From NCBI GenBank assembly GCA_025351555.1, contig JANXVS010000326.1, positions 1 through 6,030 on the forward strand: a DNA stretch of 6,030 nucleotides, in the 5' to 3' direction. This DNA comes from Pseudomonadota bacterium. GTDB taxonomy: Bacteria > Pseudomonadota > Gammaproteobacteria > Xanthomonadales > Rhodanobacteraceae. The notes under the pieces were generated by a model. It did not search any database. It was not told where the DNA came from and saw only the letters and a list, made by a program, of their open reading frames with translations. Both the position numbers and the translations under genes were made by a program. Positions 1 to 6,030 of this stretch are shown piece by piece. How positions within the stretch are numbered: the first letter of the stretch is position 1; each line of letters starts with the position of its first letter.

Positions 1-119
1 GCCTCGCGCAGTTCCGTCTCCAGCTCGACGCTGGATAATTGCAGCAAGCGAATCGCTTGCTGCAACTGGGGCGTTAGCGCCAATTGCTGGCTCAGACGCA
101 AATGTAGGGCTGGCTTCAC
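1..119 (-). CDS. rpoN: RNA polymerase sigma-54 factor, N-terminal fragment
   Basis: This is the first 39 codons or so of sigma-54, the sigma factor that directs RNA polymerase to -24/-12 promoters and needs AAA+ activators to open DNA. The gene runs off the left edge of the window. Translation of the minus strand from a GTG at 119-117 begins [20 protein letters not shown] and continues [20 protein letters not shown]. This matches the Gln- and Leu-rich region I of RpoN, which contacts activators and core polymerase. The GTG is chosen because RpoN proteins usually begin MKP or MKA just before this block, and a weak GGGAAG ribosome-binding sequence lies about 11 bases upstream. The frame stays open further upstream without a good start. 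It follows lptB after 145 bp, the usual neighbour of rpoN in gammaproteobacteria. No frameshift is visible; the rest of the protein cannot be judged. Confidence 0.93.
   Translation of the reverse strand, partial: MKPALHLRLSQQLALTPQLQQAIRLLQLSSVELETELRE
39..65 (-). repeat. Perfect 12-bp inverted repeat inside rpoN codons 19-27
   Basis: The arms TTGCAGCAAGCG (39-50) and CGCTTGCTGCAA (54-65) are perfectly complementary around a 3-base loop (51-53). In rpoN mRNA the hairpin covers coding bases 55-81. It encodes LQQAIRLLQ, a conserved stretch of region I whose amino acids already favour a near-palindrome, so protein constraint may explain part of it. Confidence 0.7.
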
Positions 120-130
120 TATCTTGGCTT

Positions 131-162
131 CCCGTCCGGGCCGCGATTGATGCCCGGATGGG
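131..162 (-). promoter_or_regulatory. Hairpin in the rpoN leader
   Basis: Positions 131-141 (CCCGTCCGGGC) and 152-162 (GCCCGGATGGG) form an inverted repeat with 10 of 11 pairs and a 10-base loop. In the rpoN transcript the one non-pair is A opposite C. The 3' arm ends 11 bases before the GTG start, and its last bases (GGACGGG) run into the GGGAAG that would serve as ribosome-binding site. No U-run follows, so it does not look like an intrinsic terminator. A role in limiting rpoN translation or stabilising mRNA ends between lptB and rpoN is inference. Confidence 0.5.
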
Positions 163-163
163 C

Positions 164-194
164 AGGATAGCGCCGTTGCAGGGCTGTCCGTCAA
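164..194 (-). promoter_or_regulatory. Possible rpoN promoter (weak)
   Basis: On the minus strand a TTGACG (189-194), one base from the -35 consensus, is followed by TATCCT (164-169), a four-of-six -10 match. The spacer is 19 bases, longer than ideal. It lies in the 145-bp lptB-rpoN gap, where an internal promoter would be reasonable. This is a sequence match only; rpoN may equally be read through from the lpt genes. Confidence 0.25.
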
Positions 195-264
195 TCGGTG
201 GAAACGCGCTATACTGCATTGAGTTTGCCGACGCTTGGCGCAATGCCGCAGCGGCCCGCAAAAA

Positions 265-984
265 CTACATGCGGAATTCCTTGCCCAGGTAGACTTCACG
301 CACCTGATCGTTTGCCAGCACCTCGGCCGGCGCCCCCTTCGCCAATACCGCGCCATCGCTCATGATGTAAGCGCGATCGCAGATGCCGAGCGTTTCACGC
401 ACGTTGTGGTCAGTGATCAGGATGCCGATATTTCGCGCACGCAATTGCCTGACGATGCGCTGGATCTCTACGACCGAGATCGGGTCGATGCCCGCAAAGG
501 GTTCATCGAGCAACATGAAGCGTGGCTTCGCGGCCAATGCACGGGTGATCTCCACGCGCCGACGTTCGCCGCCGGACAGGGTTACGCCCTTGTTGTCGGC
601 GATGTGGGAAATCTGTAATTCATCCAGCAGTGATTCGAGCTCGGCGCGCCGGCCGGCCGCATCCAGGTCAACGCGCAGTTCCAGGATCGCCAGCACATTC
701 TCCGCTACGGTCAGGCGCCGGAACACGGAAGGCTCCTGCGGCAGATAACCCACACCCAGGCGTGCGCGCGCATGCATCGGCATTTGCGTGATATCGTGCT
801 TGTCTAGTGTGATGCGTCCGGCATCGGCACCGATCAGGCCCACGACCATGTAGAACGTGGTGGTCTTGCCGGCGCCATTCGGGCCGAGCAGGCCGACGAC
901 TTCGCCCTGCCCCAAGGTAAAGTCGAAATCGCGCACCACGGTGCGGCCGCGAAAACTCTTCTGCAATCCGATTGCGGTCAGCAT
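265..984 (-). CDS. lptB: LPS export ABC transporter ATP-binding protein LptB
   Basis: LptB is the cytoplasmic ATPase that, with LptF and LptG, extracts lipopolysaccharide from the inner membrane and pushes it along the LptC-LptA bridge. The 239-residue protein has the family's usual length. Motifs in order are Walker A GPNGAGKT (34-41), Q-loop Gln83 in [15 protein letters not shown], the ABC signature LSGGE (136-140), Walker B FMLLDEP (156-162) with catalytic Glu161, and the H-loop His193 in [10 protein letters not shown]. The [13 protein letters not shown] and [13 protein letters not shown] blocks are typical of LptB rather than other ABC ATPases. The ATG lies three bases after the lptA stop (TGA-ACC-ATG) with no strong Shine-Dalgarno, suggesting translational coupling. 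LptF and LptG are not in the window; they are normally encoded elsewhere. All catalytic motifs are intact. Confidence 0.97.
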   Translation of the reverse strand: MLTAIGLQKSFRGRTVVRDFDFTLGQGEVVGLLGPNGAGKTTTFYMVVGLIGADAGRITLDKHDITQMPMHARARLGVGYLPQEPSVFRRLTVAENVLAILELRVDLDAAGRRAELESLLDELQISHIADNKGVTLSGGERRRVEITRALAAKPRFMLLDEPFAGIDPISVVEIQRIVRQLRARNIGILITDHNVRETLGICDRAYIMSDGAVLAKGAPAEVLANDQVREVYLGKEFRM

Positions 985-987
985 GGT

Positions 988-1686
988 TCAGTGTTTGCCG
1001 TCAGCCCGATTGTCATCAGCCCGTTTGTCATCAACATTCGCGGCTGGTGTATTTTTGGCCTTCTTTACGGCCGCTGCAGCGCCAGCTGGATACCCGCAGT
1101 TGCCGCCGCTTGAGGCTGCTGGCGACTGATTCTTCGGCTCAAAGCGCATGCTGACGCGGCTGCTTGGCGCGTTGTCGCCGCTCTGCATTTCGCCGGTACT
1201 GGTGTTGTAGATCATGTGCTCGCCGTGGAATTCGCCCTTGCCCTTCTGCACGACGGTGACGTGTCCGGTCATGTCGGCGATGTCGGTGGCGACGTGATAA
1301 TCGATGCGATCGGCATCGGCGCTCATCAGGCCGCAGTCGTCGTCGTGCAGCTGTTCCAGATGTGCCTGTTTGCCGATCAACAGCACGCGCTTGATGCGGC
1401 TGTTCTTCTCGCTTGGCGCGCTGGCAGCGCCGGATTTGTCGTTGTTGTCCTGATAGATCGTCGCTTCGTCGCTGTGCGCCTTGATCGAGCCCTGGGTGAT
1501 CTGCACGTCGCCCTTCAGATACGTCACGCTGACGTCGGGATTGGTCGTCCGGTTCTCATCCGTTTTCAGATAATTTGCCTTGACGTCCATCGGCTGGGAG
1601 CGGTCAGTGCTCAGCGCGAATACGCACGCCGATGTGGCGAGCGCGATCAGGCCAAATATGAATGCCGCGGCAAATTCACTTCGCAT
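988..1686 (-). CDS. lptA: Periplasmic LPS transport protein LptA, with extended C-terminal tail
   Basis: LptA forms the periplasmic beta-jellyroll bridge that carries LPS from LptC to LptD. The 232-residue product starts with a signal peptide (about 1-24, hydrophobic FAAAFIFGLIALATSACVFA), likely cut after VFA. A Cys at 21 sits in a poor lipobox context (TSAC), so a lipoprotein is unlikely. The OstA/LptA domain runs about 29-183, with the typical VTYLKGDVQITQGSIKAHSDEATIY and later GHVTVVQKGKGEFHGEHMIYNTSTGEM. A flexible insertion (about 80-97) interrupts it. Residues after about 185 form an Ala/Lys/Asp-rich tail ending in DDKRADDNRADGKH, making the protein roughly 45 residues longer than E. 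coli LptA. The ATG at 1686 was chosen over 1719 because it begins directly at the signal peptide. It overlaps the lptC stop by 11 bases, which implies coupled translation. Confidence 0.92.
   Translation of the reverse strand: MRSEFAAAFIFGLIALATSACVFALSTDRSQPMDVKANYLKTDENRTTNPDVSVTYLKGDVQITQGSIKAHSDEATIYQDNNDKSGAASAPSEKNSRIKRVLLIGKQAHLEQLHDDDCGLMSADADRIDYHVATDIADMTGHVTVVQKGKGEFHGEHMIYNTSTGEMQSGDNAPSSRVSMRFEPKNQSPAASSGGNCGYPAGAAAAVKKAKNTPAANVDDKRADDNRADGKH
1001..1030 (-). repeat. 15-bp tandem duplication in the lptA tail
   Basis: TCAGCCCGATTGTCA (1001-1015) is followed directly by TCAGCCCGTTTGTCA (1016-1030), identical at 14 of 15 bases. In lptA it encodes two copies of the pentapeptide DD[K/N]RA. 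The unit is a multiple of three, so copy-number change would keep the frame. Confidence 0.8.
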
Positions 1687-2254
1687 CGTGGTGCCGGGGT
1701 TGCAGGATGGAATGGACATTGGCGAACAGCTCCAGCACTTTGAGGCCCAGGTCGGACTTCATGCCGACGCCAGACAGTATAGAGTCCGGATCGGTCAGCG
1801 TGACCGCCGCGGCAGTTTCCATTTTCTTGTCCTTGGGCCAGGTCGTCAGATCCGAGGTCACGATGTCGGCCGGTTTCACCTTTGCGCTCGGCTGGCGGTG
1901 CATCTCGACATGCCCTTGCAGCTTCATGATCGTGCCGTCCTTGTTGATCCAGGCAGCATCGGACTTGCCTTTCCACAGGTTGCCGCTGTTGTCGACCATC
2001 ACATAGTCGGGTGTGTCCACATAGACCGAGCCGTCCTCTTGCTTGTGGGCCAGGCGCGGACCGGTGACGCTGAACGACAGCTTGCCGTCGTCGCCGAGTG
2101 CATCGATGATAAAATTACTCAAAGTATAATCCGAGCGTGGCGGGCCGACGAACGCCGGTGCTGGTTCGTGCGGCCGGAATATCCAGACCAGGATCTGCGC
2201 GCCCAGCGCGAACACAGCAAGCGCGAAAATCGTCGCGAGAAGCTTGCGTTCCAT
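1676..2254 (-). CDS. lptC: LPS export protein LptC
   Basis: LptC is the bitopic inner-membrane protein that receives LPS from LptBFG and passes it to LptA. The 192-residue product matches the family length (191 in E. coli). It has one N-terminal membrane helix (about 4-25, LLATIFALAVFALGAQILVW) with a very short cytoplasmic end. A periplasmic beta-jellyroll domain follows, including RSDYTLSNFIIDALGDDGKL, a TPDYVMVD strand, GTIMKLQGHVEMHR, and the C-terminal SGVGMKSDLGLKVLELFANV that contacts LptA. An open frame continues far upstream (to 2455), but that part is Arg-rich shadow of kdsC. The start at 2254 gives a standard LptC N-terminus and a TGATG junction with kdsC. The stop lies inside the start of lptA. 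Sequence is divergent, as LptC usually is, but topology and context make the assignment firm. Confidence 0.93.
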   Translation of the reverse strand: MERKLLATIFALAVFALGAQILVWIFRPHEPAPAFVGPPRSDYTLSNFIIDALGDDGKLSFSVTGPRLAHKQEDGSVYVDTPDYVMVDNSGNLWKGKSDAAWINKDGTIMKLQGHVEMHRQPSAKVKPADIVTSDLTTWPKDKKMETAAAVTLTDPDSILSGVGMKSDLGLKVLELFANVHSILQPRHHDAK

Positions 2255-2793
2255 CAGCTGAACCGCGCCAGTTCGCTCTCGGCCTTGCCCTGGGCGGCCA
2301 GCAGCAGATCGCATACTTCGCGCACCGCGCCTTCGCCGCCGCGGTGTTGGGTGCGCCAGTGCGCGTGCTCGCGCAACCACGGATGCGCGTTGGCCACGGC
2401 GATGCTCAAGGCCACGCGGCGCATGATCGCCAGATCCGGCAGATCGTCGCCGCAATAGCTGGATTGTTCCGGCGTCAGCTTCAGCGCATGGATTAGCTGC
2501 TCGAAACAGGCCAGCTTGTTTTCCTGGCCCTGATACACATGCGCGATGCCGAGCTCAGCGGTGCGTTCGGTCACCATGTGGCTCATGCGCGCGGTGATGA
2601 TCGCCACTTCGATGCCGTTGGCCATCAACCGTTTCAGGCCGAAGCCATCATGGACGTGAAACGATTTCAGTTCGCGGCCGTCGTCGCTGTAGCTGAGCTT
2701 GCCATCCGTCAGCACGCCATCGACGTCGAATACCGCGAGCCGGATTTTCGCGGCGCGTTCGCGGATGTCGGCGGGCAGGTCGGTTAATAGCAT
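2254..2793 (-). CDS. kdsC: 3-deoxy-D-manno-octulosonate 8-phosphate phosphatase KdsC
   Basis: KdsC hydrolyses Kdo-8-phosphate to Kdo, the sugar that links lipid A to core. It is a cytosolic HAD phosphatase of the capless C0 type, active as a tetramer. The 179 residues show motif I FDVDGVLTDG (Asp23 nucleophile, Asp25), motif II IITAR (Thr67), the conserved Lys93 in GQENKL, and motif IV GDDLPDL (Asp116, Asp117). The GGEGAVREVCDLLL tail is typical of KdsC. Motif II reads ITAR where E. coli has ITGR, a mild change. The ATG at 2793 is the only plausible start: an in-frame TGA lies five codons upstream (2806-2808), and no other start precedes motif I. No Shine-Dalgarno is visible, because an intergenic repeat runs right up to the ATG. 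The stop overlaps the lptC start (TGATG). Confidence 0.95.
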   Translation of the reverse strand: MLLTDLPADIRERAAKIRLAVFDVDGVLTDGKLSYSDDGRELKSFHVHDGFGLKRLMANGIEVAIITARMSHMVTERTAELGIAHVYQGQENKLACFEQLIHALKLTPEQSSYCGDDLPDLAIMRRVALSIAVANAHPWLREHAHWRTQHRGGEGAVREVCDLLLAAQGKAESELARFS

Positions 2794-2868
2794 GGGGATA
2801 GGGGATCAGGAATGGCAGACTGAGAAGCGTAACAGCAGCGGGCTATCGATTCCCTATTTCCTATTCCC
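2794..2868. repeat. Imperfect inverted repeat between kdsD and kdsC
   Basis: The left arm 2794-2815 (GGGGATAGGGGATCAGG then AATGG) and the right arm 2847-2868 (CGATTCCCTATTTCC then TATTCCC) match at 16 of 22 positions when one is reverse-complemented. The loop is 31 bases. Most of the 80-bp kdsD-kdsC gap is this element. The GGGAATAGG wording resembles purine-rich repeats I recall from intergenic regions of Xanthomonadales genomes; that family link is from memory, not from a search. The left arm ends at the base before the kdsC ATG. Confidence 0.6.
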
Positions 2869-2873
2869 GGCTC

Positions 2874-3899
2874 TCAAACCACTCGCGCTCGCAACAGATC
2901 ATGAATATTAAGTGCGCCGACGACGCGGTTGTCAGTGCTGACGACGAGCAGGGCGTGAATCTTGTGCGCTTCCATCAACCGCGCGGCCTCGATGGCGAGT
3001 TTGTCGCCGCCGATGGTCTTGGGCTGCACGGTCATCAGCGCGGTGACGGGGGTGGTGCGCAGATCCACATTCTTGTTGTCTACGGCTCGACGCAAATCGC
3101 CGTCGGTGAACACGCCAAGCAGACGCTGCTGCGCATCGACTATGGCGGTCATGCCCAGGCCCTTGCGGGTCATTTCCATTAGGGCCGCGGAAAGATTCGC
3201 GTCGGCATCGATGCAGGGGATCTGGTCGCCGACATGCATGATATCGCTGATATGCAGCAGCAGCCGGCGGCCCAACGTCCCGGACGGATGCGAGCGGGCG
3301 AAATCCTCGTCGGTGAAACCACGCGCTTCGAGGAGCGCGATCGCCAGCGCATCGCCCATCACCAGTGCGGCGGTGGTGCTCGCCGTGGGCGCCAGGCCCA
3401 GCGGGCAGGCTTCGGCTGGCACGCTCACATCCAGATGCACATCGCCCATCGCGGCCAGCGATGAGTTTGGATTGCCGGTCATCACGATCAACGGAATGCC
3501 CTGGCGTTTGATTACCGGCAGGATGGTCAAAAGCTCATCGGTTTCGCCGGAATTTGACAACGCCAGCACCACATCCTTCTGCGTGATCATGCCCAGATCG
3601 CCATGGCTGGCTTCGCCCGGGTGCACGAAGAACGCGGGCGTACCGGTCGAGGCCAGGGTCGCGGCGATCTTGCGCGCGATGTGCCCGGATTTGCCCATGC
3701 CAGAGACGATGACGCGGCCCGGGCACTCGAACATCAGCTGGCAGGCGCGCAGGAAGGCGTCGTCGATGCGGTTCTTGAGTGCCTCGATCGCGCGCGCTTC
3801 AGTGTCGATCACGGTGATGGCGCTGCGCTTGAGCGTGGCGGCATCCAGCATCGGATTGGTCAATGGCATCGTGGCGACGGCCTTGAGGCGTGCATTCAT
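2874..3899 (-). CDS. kdsD: D-arabinose 5-phosphate isomerase KdsD
   Basis: KdsD interconverts ribulose-5-phosphate and arabinose-5-phosphate, the first step toward Kdo. The 341-residue product has a SIS sugar-isomerase domain (about 45-185) followed by two CBS domains (about 220-275 and 285-341). By alignment from memory with E. coli KdsD, the catalytic Lys59, Glu111, Glu152 and His193 correspond to Lys70 (GMGKSGH), Glu122 (SNSGETDE), Glu163 (EACPLGLAPT) and His204 (SHPSGTLGR); the spacing agrees exactly between Lys, Glu163 and His. The protein is about 13 residues longer than the E. coli enzyme, mostly at the N-terminus. Met11 or Met17 could be the true start, since no ribosome-binding site precedes the first ATG and an AAGG lies near Met11. 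It leads the minus-strand operon. Confidence 0.95.
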   Translation of the reverse strand: MNARLKAVATMPLTNPMLDAATLKRSAITVIDTEARAIEALKNRIDDAFLRACQLMFECPGRVIVSGMGKSGHIARKIAATLASTGTPAFFVHPGEASHGDLGMITQKDVVLALSNSGETDELLTILPVIKRQGIPLIVMTGNPNSSLAAMGDVHLDVSVPAEACPLGLAPTASTTAALVMGDALAIALLEARGFTDEDFARSHPSGTLGRRLLLHISDIMHVGDQIPCIDADANLSAALMEMTRKGLGMTAIVDAQQRLLGVFTDGDLRRAVDNKNVDLRTTPVTALMTVQPKTIGGDKLAIEAARLMEAHKIHALLVVSTDNRVVGALNIHDLLRARVV

Positions 3900-5607
<1,708 letters not shown>

Positions 5608-5611
5608 ACAG

Positions 5612-5675
5612 GTAGCGTGCGCTCCGCGCACGAATGATGCCGGCAATGAAATAACGTGCGCGCAGCGCACGCTAC
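5612..5675. repeat. Inverted pair of GTAG-headed REP palindromes (BIME-like)
   Basis: Two 21-bp elements (5612-5632 and 5655-5675) face each other and match at 20 of 21 bases after reverse-complementing one. Each begins, on its own strand, with GTAG followed by a hairpin with 7-bp stem CGTGCGC/GCGCACG and a 3-base loop (TCC in the left copy; GCA as read on the plus strand in the right copy). The spacer is 22 bases. A GTAG or GGAG head before a short palindrome is the known form of REP elements mobilised by RAYT transposases. The pair lies between the convergent ends of murA and the DUF3108 gene and could also act on transcript ends. No RAYT gene is in the window. Confidence 0.75.
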
Positions 5676-5688
5676 GCGGCTCGAGGGT

Positions 5689-6030
5689 TCATGGTGTCGG
5701 CAACAACCTCATCGCAATTGTCTCGCCATTCTTCTCAATCTGCTCGATCTGCACCGGCAAAAAGCCGCGCTGCGGTGCGAACCAGCTCGTGGTGCGGCGC
5801 TTGCTGTCGCCGCGGTCGCGTTCGACTTTTACAGCTTCGATGCTGCCTGCGGGTAACGCCAGGGTTTCGTGATCACTCCGCACATAGTGCTGGTCGGAAA
5901 CTTTATCTTTTTCTACAATGCGATAGTTGAAATCGCCTGCGCCGGATTTCAGATCCGCCATCAGGGCTGGGGTGACCAGGTTGCGATCCATCGCGGGAGT
6001 ATCGAGCGCCAGGCTGCGGGTCTTGCCGTT
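5689..6030 (-). CDS. DUF3108 domain-containing protein, C-terminal part
   Basis: This is the last 113 codons of a gene that enters from the right edge; its start and any signal peptide lie outside the window. The visible part begins NGKTRSLALDTPAMDRNLV and ends in GFLPVQIEQIEKNGETIAM then RLLPTP. The pattern of alternating strands with TSWFAPQRGFLPVQIEQIEKNG resembles the end of DUF3108 proteins, usually exported proteins of unknown function in proteobacteria. An internal Met at 5991 is not the start, because the frame continues open to the edge with family-like sequence. It converges on murA, with the REP pair between the two stops. The family assignment rests on recalled pattern similarity and is moderately sure; no biochemical function is claimed. 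Confidence 0.7.
   Translation of the reverse strand, partial: NGKTRSLALDTPAMDRNLVTPALMADLKSGAGDFNYRIVEKDKVSDQHYVRSDHETLALPAGSIEAVKVERDRGDSKRRTTSWFAPQRGFLPVQIEQIEKNGETIAMRLLPTP

Noticed and set aside
245..255. GCCGCAGCGGC palindrome after lptB as a terminator
   Set aside because: The loop is too small, and the T-run lies before the palindrome in the direction of transcription, not after it.
1624..1629. Cys21 of LptA as a lipoprotein attachment site
   Set aside because: The preceding residues (T-S-A) do not form a proper lipobox, and LptA proteins are soluble periplasmic proteins.
2255..2455. Upstream extension of lptC to a 259-residue product
   Set aside because: The added part is Arg-rich antisense-like sequence lying within kdsC; the ATG at 2254 precedes the membrane helix as in known LptC.
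1580..2458. Plus-strand open frame (292 codons) opposite lptA, lptC and kdsC
   Set aside because: Spans three real genes on the other strand and shows no recognisable domain.

Overview
The window is a compact piece of a Gram-negative chromosome with high GC content. It carries the conserved gammaproteobacterial envelope locus kdsD-kdsC-lptC-lptA-lptB-rpoN on the minus strand. Diverging from it on the plus strand is a BolA-family gene (ibaG type) followed by murA. At the right edge is the 3' part of a DUF3108 gene on the minus strand. Gene order and protein sequences point to a gammaproteobacterium. The GTAG-headed REP palindromes and the GGGAATAGG-type intergenic repeat suggest Xanthomonadales (for example a Rhodanobacteraceae member), but that placement is inference.

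Layout from left to right: 1-119 (-) is the start of rpoN, whose leader (120-264) contains a strong hairpin. Positions 265-984 (-) are lptB, 988-1686 (-) lptA, 1676-2254 (-) lptC, 2254-2793 (-) kdsC and 2874-3899 (-) kdsD. An 80-bp gap holding an imperfect inverted repeat separates kdsC from kdsD. Positions 3900-4108 form the divergent intergenic region. Positions 4109-4348 (+) are ibaG and 4348-5607 (+) murA, overlapping by one base. Positions 5608-5688 hold an inverted pair of REP palindromes between convergent genes. Positions 5689-6030 (-) are the partial DUF3108 gene.

How the genes work together: KdsD makes arabinose-5-phosphate from ribulose-5-phosphate, and KdsC performs the later dephosphorylation of Kdo-8-phosphate. 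Both supply Kdo for the inner core of lipopolysaccharide. LptC, LptA and LptB are parts of the machine that carries finished LPS to the cell surface. MurA makes the first committed step of peptidoglycan synthesis. The two operons therefore place LPS and peptidoglycan supply back to back. RpoN (sigma-54) closes the minus-strand set, as in many gammaproteobacteria.

I found no novel enzyme system, phage, CRISPR array or transposase gene here; the coding content is housekeeping. The points worth a second look are non-coding or architectural: two hairpins around the rpoN start, a REP doublet after murA, a repeat directly against the kdsC start codon, and a repeat-bearing tail on LptA.
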